The position numbers were made by a program, and so were the translations under genes. The notes under the pieces are model-generated. The model did no database searches and had not been told where the DNA came from. It saw nothing but the letters and a program-made list of their open reading frames with translations. From Ordospora colligata OC4 (taxonomy: Eukaryota; Microsporidia; Ordosporidae): 64,000 nucleotides of DNA. Shown piece by piece: positions 36,603-46,491 of this stretch (its first letter is position 1; each line of letters begins with the position of its first letter). The stretch covers positions 1 through 64,000 of the forward strand of contig NW_014575404.1 in the NCBI RefSeq assembly GCF_000803265.1, given 5' to 3'.

Positions 36603-37640
36603 ATGGATGAATATATTGGCACACAGCTATTATTTGAGACATCGAAAGGGATTGTGAGTGGAATATTGAAGACTGTGGATGAGGATACAGGAAAGCTAGT
36701 GGTTGATGGAGGAGGAGATGTGAGGGAGGTTTTTATTGAGGATGTTCTAAAGCTTGAGATTGTTAAAGAAGGACACTATAAGCCAAGGAGAGATAGCAAG
36801 ACGGAGGATAAACGTGGAATGGAGGATGTGTTTCTAGCACTGCCTGAACAAGTAGCGGTGGCCAGCAGAAGTGTTTCTGAATCATGCAGTGTGAGCCGAG
36901 GAGGATCTGACGTGGATTCAGAAAGAGAGCAAGGGATTAAGAGTCTACACAAGAAGGCTGAAGATGGATGCATAGAGAATGAAGATAACTGTAGTGCCTC
37001 AGAAAAGATTGGAATAAATGGAAAGGATGGAAGATATGCGCCAGAAACAACAGAAAGCATCTATTACGGAATGATGAGCCGAGCATTTTCACACTTTGGG
37101 CCACTTGAAGAAGAGTTCTCGTCAATTGCAGCAAGACAGGCATATCGTGTGTTTTCGACATACTTCGGAAGTTCTACTGAGAAGGTTGAAATATTTATTG
37201 CAGGAGATGATGTTTTTTCATGTGTAGGATACATTCTTGCAAGACTACTGCTACATTCTGGAAAGAAGCCTTTAGTTATTTGTAACCAGCAATATATAAG
37301 AAATTCGAAATACAGACAGTCATATATAAACTCTGGAGGAGCCATATGCACATCCTCTCAGGATCAGGCATGCGTATATGTATTTGCATGTAATAAAGCA
37401 TTGATACATGTACAGGAGTATAACAATAAGGATGCAAAAGGATTTATCTACTTAGATGTTCCAGATACCTCAACCAAAGAAGGAGGCGTAAAAATCGGGC
37501 TGTGTTTTGGCTCCATTCCTGCATATTACAAACGATTCAATGGCATCATATACTTCATTGATATTGAATATCCAACTGCTCTTTACAATGAGTTTGGAAT
37601 GGAAAGGCCAGTAAGGAGTAAAATACACAAGATAAAATAA
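36603..37640 (+). CDS. EDC3: mRNA decapping enhancer EDC3
   Basis: EDC3 stimulates DCP2 and bridges P-body components. The 345-residue protein has an N-terminal divergent Lsm domain (about 1-60: GTQLLFETSKGIVSGIL, then DVLKLEI). A disordered acidic linker (60-155) follows, then a YjeF_N-type Rossmann domain (about 165-340) with VEIFIAGDDVFSCVGYILA at its start. Lsm plus YjeF_N is specific to EDC3. The FDF motif normally in the linker is not obvious. The ATG at 36603 follows CCC by 3 nt. It ends 17 bp from the convergent alpha-actinin gene. Confidence 0.85.
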   Translation: MDEYIGTQLLFETSKGIVSGILKTVDEDTGKLVVDGGGDVREVFIEDVLKLEIVKEGHYKPRRDSKTEDKRGMEDVFLALPEQVAVASRSVSESCSVSRGGSDVDSEREQGIKSLHKKAEDGCIENEDNCSASEKIGINGKDGRYAPETTESIYYGMMSRAFSHFGPLEEEFSSIAARQAYRVFSTYFGSSTEKVEIFIAGDDVFSCVGYILARLLLHSGKKPLVICNQQYIRNSKYRQSYINSGGAICTSSQDQACVYVFACNKALIHVQEYNNKDAKGFIYLDVPDTSTKEGGVKIGLCFGSIPAYYKRFNGIIYFIDIEYPTALYNEFGMERPVRSKIHKIK

Positions 37641-37657
37641 AGTTGATCAAACTCAAT

Positions 37658-39400
37658 TTAATTTTCAATGAACTTCTCAAAGAACTCATTAACATCAAGG
37701 TTTCGCTCGTTTCTGTTGATATGGTAAATGTTCTTGAGGTTGTTTGCATCAACCCCAAGCATCGTAAGATCAAGTATGCCATTTTTACTAAACACATTGA
37801 AGGCCTTCTTTAGCTCTATCAAGTCAAACGAGCTGTTATATGTCTCATTCACTATCAATAGATAATCATCTAGACATATCTTGCCTTCAGGATTTCCAAA
37901 CGGAATCATGCTCTCATCCACAGAAAGTCCCATTTGGTTCATGCACCAGCACATGCCCGATATGCTTATTCCATACTCATCATTTCCAAGAGTCTTTGTA
38001 AAAAGTTCCTTTGCTTTCCCGAGCATCTTTATTCGCTCCATACTTCTGTCATCCACTTTCTTCAGAACCTCAATCTTCTTCTCAACCACGTCCTTTAGCT
38101 TATCGTGATGATCATTTGTAGCTTGATGTATGCATTTCATTTCATCCAGTGCATTCTTTAGCTCAATGGCATTCTCCATCTGCTTTTGTACTCCTTTATC
38201 CTCTGAAAATCCTTCCTTAAACTTATCAAGCATATCATTCAATCCGTCCATCTCATTCTGCAGTGAATTATCAAATATCTTCTTCATCCCAATGCTATCT
38301 GCAATCTTGCGTAGCTCAAGCCTTGGGAATTCCAATCTCTCAGGCTTCACCTCATCTGGAGGAATATACTTCTTCATCATATAAGCTTCATGAATCACAC
38401 TCAGACTTCCAAGTAGAGATCTAAGCCCTGCTGCTTCTTGTATTGCATTTGTGTTCATCTCCAATAACCTTGAGAACGATTCATCAAGCTTTCTAATCAT
38501 TGAACAAACCTCATTCCTCTGTAAAACTAATTCCTTTATCAATCCCTGCAATCCTTTTGCTTTGATTTCATACAAATTCCTTGATTGAATCGACCAGTCA
38601 GTCATGCTCAACACCTTCATCATCTTATTAAAAAAACGCTTCTCTTGCTCATACTCCTTAAACCTTTCATAATATCCTGCAACATATGTCATCACACTCC
38701 TCTCATCAGGAATAGCAACATCTGCCACATCCTCAACATCAAGCAGTCGCTTTATCCCTAGGTGCTGTTCAGCAACCTTAAATGCCTGCTGTAAATTATA
38801 CACACTCCCAAGCCCTTCAAGCTCTTCAAAATTACAGATAAGATCCGGTCTGAATTTATGAATTATTGCATTAAATGCAATCCCGTCCTGCCAGCTTCGC
38901 GAAAAGTCGTTTATTCTCACGCCTTTGTATCCACTCGTCACCTCCTTACACCATCTCAATAGCTCACTTCGTATCGAAAGATCCCCAGTCAGTGCTATGT
39001 CTGCAATTGCCATCCTCGATATCAAAGACCAAATAAGCCCAAGTATAAGCTTCGGATTCCCGTCAACAATGTCTTCAGGCCCAATGTTAATAAGTTTCAC
39101 ATTCTTCCTCTTAATAAACATAAGAATCCTTTCCACATTCTCCATCTTCTGTATCCTAGTGTAAGGTTCAGAATTGTACTCTACACTCTCTTCCTGAAGT
39201 GCCATTAACAATCGTGCTAGCTTCACTCCATCACACAGATCCTTAAATATATTCTCTATTCCTTTGTTTCCGCTCTTAATCAGCTTATCATTCACCCACT
39301 TCGTAAATGTCTTCTCCTGTACCTTCTCCCACTCTTTCTCTTCCTGCGTCATCTGGGCCAAAAATGTGTTTGTTTTTTCAGTAAATACAACATCACACAT
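37658..39400 (-). CDS. Alpha-actinin-like actin crosslinker
   Basis: The 580-residue protein has two calponin-homology domains forming an actin-binding module (about 24-130 and 138-245). Signatures are WVNDKL, LCDGVKLARLL, DIVDGNPKLILGLIWSLI and FSRSWQDGIAFNAIIHKFRPDL. A helical rod of roughly one or two spectrin-like repeats follows (about 250-470), and a C-terminal calmodulin-like domain (about 490-580) whose calcium loops look degenerate. Animal alpha-actinin has four repeats and about 890 residues. Fimbrin is excluded because it has four CH domains. It probably dimerises to bundle actin filaments. Confidence 0.85.
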   Translation of the reverse strand: MCDVVFTEKTNTFLAQMTQEEKEWEKVQEKTFTKWVNDKLIKSGNKGIENIFKDLCDGVKLARLLMALQEESVEYNSEPYTRIQKMENVERILMFIKRKNVKLINIGPEDIVDGNPKLILGLIWSLISRMAIADIALTGDLSIRSELLRWCKEVTSGYKGVRINDFSRSWQDGIAFNAIIHKFRPDLICNFEELEGLGSVYNLQQAFKVAEQHLGIKRLLDVEDVADVAIPDERSVMTYVAGYYERFKEYEQEKRFFNKMMKVLSMTDWSIQSRNLYEIKAKGLQGLIKELVLQRNEVCSMIRKLDESFSRLLEMNTNAIQEAAGLRSLLGSLSVIHEAYMMKKYIPPDEVKPERLEFPRLELRKIADSIGMKKIFDNSLQNEMDGLNDMLDKFKEGFSEDKGVQKQMENAIELKNALDEMKCIHQATNDHHDKLKDVVEKKIEVLKKVDDRSMERIKMLGKAKELFTKTLGNDEYGISISGMCWCMNQMGLSVDESMIPFGNPEGKICLDDYLLIVNETYNSSFDLIELKKAFNVFSKNGILDLTMLGVDANNLKNIYHINRNERNLDVNEFFEKFIEN

Positions 39401-39458
39401 GCTTTACAAAGAAAGAAATAAATCACATCTTTTTAGTACGGCAATTTGTAACTCAACT

Positions 39459-40493
39459 CTACACAAAAACTAGTTCATGCACAACCACAGCCTGAGGCAA
39501 ACCCCCAAAGTCCAGGTTGTACAGCTCTTTGGTAATCATCTGTACATATTCAAGATCGTCCAGCGTCGTAAATGCAGCCTGCGGATGCAACACAAGACTA
39601 AACAGTCCCAGAAGTGAGTCAATCGACATCTCTGTCTGCTCAAAATTATCGCTCACCTTCTTAAGCAATCCAAATAACGCCATTAAAAGACTTCGTTCAA
39701 CATCACAAAAAACAAAAGGAATATAAGAAAAAAGTGCCTCTCTAGTGTATCTGTCGTTCATACGAATGCAGCCCTTGATCTTCTCAAAAACTTCAATCGG
39801 TACAAGCCCGTCAAGGTGCTCCCTGATATAATTCTTCAATGCATTTGCAAGTACAAACACATCCACTCTATTGGCATCAATGCTTCTATTCTCATGAAGG
39901 CTATTTGCTATCTTAATTGCGCCACTTTTGTCAGGTTCGTACCTGAATATAAACCTTGTATTCGTGGCCCGCTCCTCTAATGACTTAATAATATCAAACA
40001 CTTTGTAGTTGATTGTCTTTCCCCCACCAACTCTGCCCTTACTCTGGAAACATCCTACCCAGTTAAACAGAACATTCGAGCGCTTCTTACTAAATGCTTT
40101 CCAACAGAACCTGCTTAGCTCGAGTTTTTGTGATGCAGAAAGTGCTTCATATCTAAAAGCATCCCTATCAGCGCCTCTACATGACTGTAGTTGATTGTTT
40201 TTAGTGCAGTCCTTTTGGATTCTTGATCCTATCGACTCAAATCCAGAATTAATATAGCTTTCGTCTCCAACTCCATTCAAGAAGCTTTCCTTGCATTTTA
40301 GAATCTTATCTGCCAGGTGCTCACTCTCGGATATTTGCTGGAATGCATAATTCAAATCTGCATCATACGTGAATGCCACCGACGAGTCGCTTTGTTCAGA
40401 GCATCCCACATCAAGTCTGGCCTTAAGATCCTCAAACTCCTTCATCTCTGATATTCTAAAAATCTTCCTCTTCCTGGGGAAATTCTTCAACAT
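39459..40493 (-). CDS. RhoGAP-domain-like protein
   Basis: RhoGAPs stimulate GTP hydrolysis by Rho GTPases. In this 344-residue protein the C-terminal half (about 175-335) resembles a RhoGAP fold: FIFRYEPDKSGAIKI holds a candidate arginine finger, VFVLANALKNYIREHLDGLVP matches the conserved KxYLREL/P segment, and ALFGLLKKVS and LFSLVLHP follow in order. The N-terminal half is unassigned. An ATG at 40511 is also in frame, but CCC lies between the two and 40493 is preferred. It is divergent from telomerase. Confidence 0.6.
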   Translation of the reverse strand: MLKNFPRKRKIFRISEMKEFEDLKARLDVGCSEQSDSSVAFTYDADLNYAFQQISESEHLADKILKCKESFLNGVGDESYINSGFESIGSRIQKDCTKNNQLQSCRGADRDAFRYEALSASQKLELSRFCWKAFSKKRSNVLFNWVGCFQSKGRVGGGKTINYKVFDIIKSLEERATNTRFIFRYEPDKSGAIKIANSLHENRSIDANRVDVFVLANALKNYIREHLDGLVPIEVFEKIKGCIRMNDRYTREALFSYIPFVFCDVERSLLMALFGLLKKVSDNFEQTEMSIDSLLGLFSLVLHPQAAFTTLDDLEYVQMITKELYNLDFGGLPQAVVVHELVFV

Positions 40494-40551
40494 TCTAGGG
40501 CTTGTTTGCATTACTCATAATAATACACACAATAGCATCATGTTTTGAGTC

Positions 40552-40559
40552 TTCCCGCC
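40552..40559 (-). promoter_or_regulatory. E2F-like element between RhoGAP and TERT genes
   Basis: TTCCCGCC (minus strand GGCGGGAA) matches the E2F core. It lies 59 bp from the RhoGAP start and 100 bp from the TERT start. Regulation by E2F is inferred only. Confidence 0.35.
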
Positions 40560-40658
40560 ATCATCTAGACAATTGATGCTCAATATGCGTCTGTTGCAAA
40601 TTTATTCAGGTATGTCTGCATATATCTTGTGAAATGTTGGATTTGCATGTCCCATGTA

Positions 40659-43109
40659 ATGTTAAATTTGCTCAAAAGCCTTCATTTTCAGACGCTTAGA
40701 TCGTTCCTATCAGAATACATCACTGAGCATCTTCCAGACGTAGTAGATACGATATATGTCAAGTCCTCATGTGTGCCAAATATTACATCGTTTGAATGCA
40801 CACAAAGCTGCGTTAGTTTAATTTCAAAAGCAGTGAGATGTCTTGTTGATAGAGGAATGAGCAATCAATTGTGTTCTGGATACATTCTATCTACAGATGA
40901 GGCAGATCCAGGTAAGATTCTCTGTACTTCACCATTTGTGTCTTCTAATATGCTCAAGTCGCATGAATGGACATGCGTTATAAATGCAATTGGAGATCAA
41001 TTGGCAGTGCATTTACTTACAGAATGCACACTTGTTCAGAAAGCCAACAACGTTTATGTTCTTCTTGCAGGTGACTTTAGTAGCTTGTATAAGATGTATC
41101 AAAAACCTGTGAATATGCGCATTAACAGAGATACGATATTCCATAAGCACATAAGAGTTGTGAGTTTTGTGGCTGTAAAGGCATTTGAATATATTTTTCA
41201 AGAGCATAACTTGCATAAATACAAGACCATGCAGACAGATGTGATGCATGTTCTTCAGAAAATCGAGAGAAGTGTAGCGCATCTACCTTTATCGCCGATG
41301 TTTAAATCATACTTCCATTGTGAGATAAATATTGAAAACAAAACAGGCATTATGGAATGCAGTATCAAGTATTCAAAGCTTGTTGATTTTTTATTTCTTA
41401 TATCAAAGAAGTTATTTGCAAATGTATTTGATTTTGAGTCGTTCAGGATACTCAAGTCAAGGATATCTCTACTCGTTCATAGAAATAGGTACGAAAATAT
41501 ATCAAATACAGAAATGATGAAATATTTCAAAATATCCCGCTTCAAGTTCTTCAGAAGCGTTAAATGTACAAGACATGAGTTCTGTGTTCGATCCAGGATT
41601 GTGAATAGATTCCTGACATATATCACAGAAAACATATTTGTGGCAGTTATGTCGAAGTATTTTTATTCGACCGAAACATCATTTTCGAAGTTCAAGGTAT
41701 ACTATTTTCCAAGGAGCAGCTGGAGATACTTTTCAAGTATGCATATAAGCAGCTTTCTGGACAGGTTTGAGACTATAGAGCCATGCAAACCATACCTGTA
41801 TTCTGAACTAAGATGTATTCCAAAAGCTAATGGTATGCGTGTAGTGTGTAACATGTCAAAGGCTAGAGATGGGAAGCAATCGATTAACAGCCGTGTTTAT
41901 CCGGAGTTTTGTATTCTTAGGAATGAATGTTATGGAAACCTAGGGAATTCAGTTATTAATCAAGCTGGAATGTATGAAAAGCTTGCGCCGTATCTATCTA
42001 GTGTGAGAGGAGAGGCATATATTCTGAAGGTTGATGTCTCAGGATGCTTTGACAGCATTCCTCAAGAACATGTTATGAGGATTGTAAAGGACACAATCAA
42101 TAAAAGCACGTATTATATAAGTAATATATCGGCGCTTGAAGCAGCTGGCATAGAAGTACGATGCAGACAAATTTACAAGGCGTCTAATAACATAATGACT
42201 GCTAATACACTTGTAGAAGATGCTTGTGGAGTAAAACTCAGAAACAAATTGGTGAAGGAGAATGCAGGACAGCGAGTGTTAAGGAAGGAGGAGGTGTGTA
42301 ATGCAATTGCTAAGGTTATAAACAAGAATGTAATAAGATATCATGGAAAGCACTTTGTTCAGAGAACAGGGATTCCACAAGGATCAATTGCGTCTACATT
42401 ACTTTGCAGTCTGTATTACAATAAGATTGATGAGTTGTATTTCAATGCGATTCTGAAGGATGGGATGCTAGTTAGGTATGTCGATGACTTTCTTGTGATT
42501 TCCCCATCTCTTGACGAGATCCTGCGCTTTCTTCAGGTATTCCAATCAATATCTCATCTTGGAATGAATCTCAGCAGCCAGAAGATTGAGTCGAACTTTG
42601 GAATTGAGAAGTATATGAAACATTCAGATTGGATAACAGATGCAATTATGCATAAAAGCGATCTGAGAATAATAGATAAACCTGTAATATGGTGTGGCAT
42701 GAAGATATATGCGAATGGATTCTGTGTAAAACCCTGTGTTGCGGATCCTTATATGATGTTTTCTATTACACATGCTGTACATCATCCTGGACAAGGCGTT
42801 GCTATGAAGATTGGCAATATGCTTCGGAACAGAATGTCCAAGATGTACATTGACCGCACCAACCTGAAGACATATGAGAATATCTACGACATATTTCTGC
42901 TCTGTGGGAAAAAGCTTGTGCTACATCTCAAGAGGATGGACTTCATAAACCAGAAGTTTGTTGCTAATGTGCTTGAGAACTCAAAGATGTTTATCATTAA
43001 GACATGTAGAGAACGAGGTGTGAGCATATCCAAACGCATGATTGAGTCGATGTCATCAAAAGCCTTCGAAAAAAGCGGGTTATACAAAATTATGCAGATC
43101 CGAGAATAG
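40659..43109 (+). CDS. TERT: Telomerase reverse transcriptase TERT
   Basis: TERT copies the telomerase RNA template onto chromosome ends. The 816-residue protein has the reverse transcriptase motifs in order: RCIPKANGMRVVCN (motif 2, about 385-398), KVDVSGCFDSI (motif A, catalytic Asp about 459), GIPQGS (motif B', about 571-576), YVDD (motif C, about 607-610) and WCGMKI (motif E). FYSTETSF with YYFPRSSW is the T-motif/motif 1 region. Only about 335 residues precede it, fewer than in yeast or human, so the N-terminal TEN region is small or absent. The ATG at 40659 has CCC five nt before it; upstream codons reach a GTG. Confidence 0.95.
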   Translation: MLNLLKSLHFQTLRSFLSEYITEHLPDVVDTIYVKSSCVPNITSFECTQSCVSLISKAVRCLVDRGMSNQLCSGYILSTDEADPGKILCTSPFVSSNMLKSHEWTCVINAIGDQLAVHLLTECTLVQKANNVYVLLAGDFSSLYKMYQKPVNMRINRDTIFHKHIRVVSFVAVKAFEYIFQEHNLHKYKTMQTDVMHVLQKIERSVAHLPLSPMFKSYFHCEINIENKTGIMECSIKYSKLVDFLFLISKKLFANVFDFESFRILKSRISLLVHRNRYENISNTEMMKYFKISRFKFFRSVKCTRHEFCVRSRIVNRFLTYITENIFVAVMSKYFYSTETSFSKFKVYYFPRSSWRYFSSMHISSFLDRFETIEPCKPYLYSELRCIPKANGMRVVCNMSKARDGKQSINSRVYPEFCILRNECYGNLGNSVINQAGMYEKLAPYLSSVRGEAYILKVDVSGCFDSIPQEHVMRIVKDTINKSTYYISNISALEAAGIEVRCRQIYKASNNIMTANTLVEDACGVKLRNKLVKENAGQRVLRKEEVCNAIAKVINKNVIRYHGKHFVQRTGIPQGSIASTLLCSLYYNKIDELYFNAILKDGMLVRYVDDFLVISPSLDEILRFLQVFQSISHLGMNLSSQKIESNFGIEKYMKHSDWITDAIMHKSDLRIIDKPVIWCGMKIYANGFCVKPCVADPYMMFSITHAVHHPGQGVAMKIGNMLRNRMSKMYIDRTNLKTYENIYDIFLLCGKKLVLHLKRMDFINQKFVANVLENSKMFIIKTCRERGVSISKRMIESMSSKAFEKSGLYKIMQIRE

Positions 43110-43199
43110 TAAATGCACATAGCTACTGTTTTATACTTAACAATATTTTGGTTTATTTGAATAATTTAATGTGTTTGCCGTGTATCTTAATGAGTTGGT

Positions 43200-44450
43200 C
43201 TAATTGAATTCGAGCTTTCGCTTACTCTTGAGCTTTTCTATTCTATGGTTTATTCCACTGCTAAGTCTTTTGCTGAGTGGAGAATACATTGGACTTTGCG
43301 TATGCTCAGAGTTCTTTTTATCTTTTATGAACTCCATGGTGATTTTACTGGATGCCATTTCTATTGGTCTTCCGAGCACCTGTAGACTCTTTTTGGGAAT
43401 CTTGGAGAGCATTATGTACCTGGGCATTAGCATTGAAAAATAAGGCAAATACAGCCAGCTATATATGTAATCCATAGACACGCCCAGTGCATTTGCTTTA
43501 TACTTCATGTTCAACTTTACTTTGCATGTCATCATCAATGTATTCATTGGAATAAGATCTCCACACACCGACCTGACCGTGCATACAAATAGATCGTTTG
43601 GACCCAAAAACTTCACTACGTCTGCACACTTCTTTGCTGACAGAAAAACAGTCAATGTACAGAAAATGTTTTTGAGCGATACATTGTCAAGGTCAAATAT
43701 ATCGAATAGCAAATACAGTGCATTGATCATTGTCTTGATTCTTGTGTATCTATTAAACTCTGGTGTTTTGCTTCCTATTAATTTTTCTTTGCACGCATGC
43801 ACTTCAGATATCATTCTCTCAAGCTCATTGCCTATGAGCATCTCGATGTACTTGTTTCCGTGGTATATCGATACAGCAAACACATGGAATGATAGAAACA
43901 ATCTCATACCACCAGATATTTGTTGGAGCAGAAATACCATCCTTAGCATTCTTTCACTCTCCAGTCCTGATCTTTGTATTGCTGTGCTCTTCATGGGCCT
44001 GAAGAGATTGATCGCGTTCTCAAGACTTCCAAACATGCAGAAGCTGTCAATGAGAAACTCAACAAACACAACTGTGCTTACACGACCAATCTCAACTTTT
44101 AACATTTCTGCAAAGGCCTCCAATTCCTTCAAAAAATCGTGAAAATCCAAAATAAACTGATGGTTGCTTTTGAAAACTCCGTGATTGATTCTCACTGCCT
44201 TTTCCACTCCATTGATGCATATTACAAGTGTGTTTTCGATGTCAAGGCTTTGTCTCAGAGAATGTGGCCTTTCAATCTCTTCAAAAAAGTGCTTTTCTGC
44301 ATCATCGCTCAGTTCCGACATCATCTCGTGCGGAAATGATTCGTTTATAGATTGCATGATGCATTTAGATATCCTCCTGTATACATGTGCCACCATTTCT
44401 CCCTTACAAATATCTTCACTGGATTCTATCTTCAAGTACTTTGTATTCAT
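43200..44450 (-). CDS. Hypothetical helical protein
   Basis: The 416-residue protein is alpha-helical and hydrophobic in places (for example MRLFLSFHVFAVSIYHGNKYIEMLIG) without a convincing membrane topology. It ends in a basic Ser-rich tail containing SPMYSPLSKRLSSG, which looks disordered with possible phosphorylation sites. I do not recognise it. It is convergent with TERT (90 bp), and the ATG at 44450 is the first in the frame. Confidence 0.7.
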   Translation of the reverse strand: MNTKYLKIESSEDICKGEMVAHVYRRISKCIMQSINESFPHEMMSELSDDAEKHFFEEIERPHSLRQSLDIENTLVICINGVEKAVRINHGVFKSNHQFILDFHDFLKELEAFAEMLKVEIGRVSTVVFVEFLIDSFCMFGSLENAINLFRPMKSTAIQRSGLESERMLRMVFLLQQISGGMRLFLSFHVFAVSIYHGNKYIEMLIGNELERMISEVHACKEKLIGSKTPEFNRYTRIKTMINALYLLFDIFDLDNVSLKNIFCTLTVFLSAKKCADVVKFLGPNDLFVCTVRSVCGDLIPMNTLMMTCKVKLNMKYKANALGVSMDYIYSWLYLPYFSMLMPRYIMLSKIPKKSLQVLGRPIEMASSKITMEFIKDKKNSEHTQSPMYSPLSKRLSSGINHRIEKLKSKRKLEFN

Positions 44451-44918
44451 TTATTCAATTATGGCATATCTAAAATATTTTTGCTATAAACTATGCATGC
44501 ACTGCATACTATTGACACGCTGCTTTGCATATCTCTGCTACATTAAAAAGACACCAAATGAAAATGCAAATGAAAAGACAGTATTAAGATTATATATGAG
44601 ATGTCATTTAGTAACTGTGTTCAGTATGTCTGGAAGTGGATATAATATTGGCATAGAGTGTATAAGTAATGCTTATATGGAATGAATGAGTAATCTATGC
44701 ATAGTATTAACATAGAGTGCATGAGCAACAAACAATCAGCCTATAATCCAGATCTTATGATTATTTGAATGTTAGAGTATAAGTGTAGAATGTAAAAGAT
44801 ATGCTGTGTGATTTGAATTTTAGAATGTAGCAATATGCATGCGAATTATCAAGAAGCGCTATTAATCTAAATGTGTGAATCTTGCATCTACAATAAAAAC
44901 AATCAAGGTTACCCTAGG
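44451..44918. other. Intergenic region with decayed short repeats
   Basis: This 468-bp gap is AT-rich. Degenerate copies of CATAGAGTG and TAGAATGTA words recur between 44650 and 44850. A 74-codon frame at 44461-44685 has no start signal or recognisable product and is not called. No RNA gene is seen. Confidence 0.5.
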
Positions 44919-45647
44919 ATGTCTAGTCTGGATTTCTGCACGATATACACACCAACAGGACAGATCAGTCAACTATCATATGCACAAAAGGCTGCTGATG
45001 CAGGAGATACATGCATTGGAATTAAAAATGCGAATGGGATTGTGTTTGTAGTGGAAAAGCCAAAGGTATCTGCTTTGTATGTGTTGGAGTCAGATGAGAG
45101 AATAAATAAAGTAAGCGATTCTGTGATGATGGTGTGCAGCGGAGTGATGTCTGATATGTTCTATGTACCTCATGCCATAAAAGGCGATGTATTTAGGCAT
45201 AAGGATGATGTTGGAGAAGTGCCATCAGCAGGATTTATGAAGATGTATCTTAATCGACTATTCCACTACTTCACAAGAAACATTAACCTGCGAGTTCTTG
45301 GAGTGAATGCATTATGCAGTGTGTACAAAGAAGGAAAATTTTCGCTTTTGCATACAGACTGTACGGGAAGGACTGTTTCATACAAGGCATCATGCTTAGG
45401 AAAGGGAACAAGGAGAATCAAGACAGAGCTTGAAAAGCTCGATATTGATGGAATGAGCATTGAACAGATGGTGGAGACAGGTATCAAGATGCTTTACATT
45501 GCACATGATCCGTCTAAGGACAAAGCGTTTGACATTGAGGTTGGAGTAATGTCTTTACAAACAGAAGGAAATCTGAAAAGGCTCGAGATGCACGACATTC
45601 AACACTTTGTTGATAAGTATAAAGACATTTCAGCCGATGAAGATTAA
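44919..45647 (+). CDS. PRE10: 20S proteasome subunit alpha7 (PRE10 / PSMA3)
   Basis: Alpha subunits form the outer rings of the 20S core. The 242-residue protein has the alpha signature YTPTGQISQLSYAQKA, a divergent form of FSPDGRxxQVEYAxKA. IKTELEKLD and YIAHDPSKDKAFDIE are diagnostic of alpha7, and the end is acidic. A longer frame starts at ATG 44871, but the ATG at 44919 lies just after CCC and puts the signature at the normal distance from the N-terminus. It is followed on the same strand by MPE1, 61 bp after its stop. Confidence 0.9.
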   Translation: MSSLDFCTIYTPTGQISQLSYAQKAADAGDTCIGIKNANGIVFVVEKPKVSALYVLESDERINKVSDSVMMVCSGVMSDMFYVPHAIKGDVFRHKDDVGEVPSAGFMKMYLNRLFHYFTRNINLRVLGVNALCSVYKEGKFSLLHTDCTGRTVSYKASCLGKGTRRIKTELEKLDIDGMSIEQMVETGIKMLYIAHDPSKDKAFDIEVGVMSLQTEGNLKRLEMHDIQHFVDKYKDISADED

Positions 45648-45708
45648 TGAATGAAGAAGAATAAAACCTGTCTATATGATGTTTATAATTAAGTGCTCTA
45701 AATCCCCT

Positions 45709-46491
45709 ATGACTTCGGTGATAAATTACAGATTCCGGTCAAATAAGAACTTTTCAAGAATATCCTTTCAAGGCACAGGGCTTCCGCTATGGGAGCTGAA
45801 GTATGAGATAATTAATCAGAGGAAGATGGTATCCAAAGATTTTGATCTTTTGTTTTTTGATTGTGATACTTGTGAGGAGGTAAATGACGAGTATCATGTG
45901 ATTACAATGAACAGCCATGTGATAGTTGACAGGATTCCATTATGGATGTCTAAAGGAGGCTATAATGTCAAAGAAAAGAGAACTGAGCCACAGGGGCAGC
46001 ATCATAATGTGCACAAATACAATAAGGCTATTCCAGAAAGTTATGTGTGTTTCAGGTGTGGGCAGAAGGGGCATTACATCCAGAATTGTCATACAAATCA
46101 AGACAAGGCATTTGATATCCTGAGGATACGCAAGCCCTCTGGGATTCCAAAGGATTTTCTTGTGCCAGTGTCTGGAGAAGGAGCTTCATCAAATACAGCA
46201 ATGCTGGTAACTTCTGAGGGGGGGTATGTTAAGGCACAGCCACAGACACAAGAGTGGAAGAAATATAAACAGCACACAAAGCCTATGGTTGGTATTCCAG
46301 AGAGATTGAAGTGCCCATCTTGCCACTGTCTTCTAACAAATCCAATGAAAACCAATTGTGGGCATGTTCTGTGTGATCAATGCGTGATTGTGGATAGAAG
46401 ATGTTATGTTTGTGGCCAGCAAGTCAAGAACTTTTCACTGGATGCACATGTAAAGGCTGAGGTAGAAAGAGCCATGAATCAAAGGTTTTGA
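45709..46491 (+). CDS. MPE1: MPE1 / RBBP6-like cleavage and polyadenylation factor
   Basis: MPE1 is a subunit of the pre-mRNA cleavage and polyadenylation factor. The 260-residue protein has an N-terminal ubiquitin-like DWNN domain (about 1-75: INYRFRSNKNFSRISFQGTG). A CCHC zinc knuckle CFRCGQKGHYIQNC follows (about 117-130), then a RING-like domain with CPSC, CGHVLCDQC and CYVC near 205-245. The order DWNN, knuckle, RING is unique to this family. Upstream ATGs at 45676/45679 are in frame, but the DWNN domain begins at 45709, right after CCCC. Confidence 0.95.
   Translation: MTSVINYRFRSNKNFSRISFQGTGLPLWELKYEIINQRKMVSKDFDLLFFDCDTCEEVNDEYHVITMNSHVIVDRIPLWMSKGGYNVKEKRTEPQGQHHNVHKYNKAIPESYVCFRCGQKGHYIQNCHTNQDKAFDILRIRKPSGIPKDFLVPVSGEGASSNTAMLVTSEGGYVKAQPQTQEWKKYKQHTKPMVGIPERLKCPSCHCLLTNPMKTNCGHVLCDQCVIVDRRCYVCGQQVKNFSLDAHVKAEVERAMNQRF

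Noticed and set aside
44461..44685. 74-codon frame, cysteine-rich, in the gap before alpha7
   Set aside because: No CCC/GGG start signal, odd composition, and the same frame runs on as antisense of the neighbouring gene.
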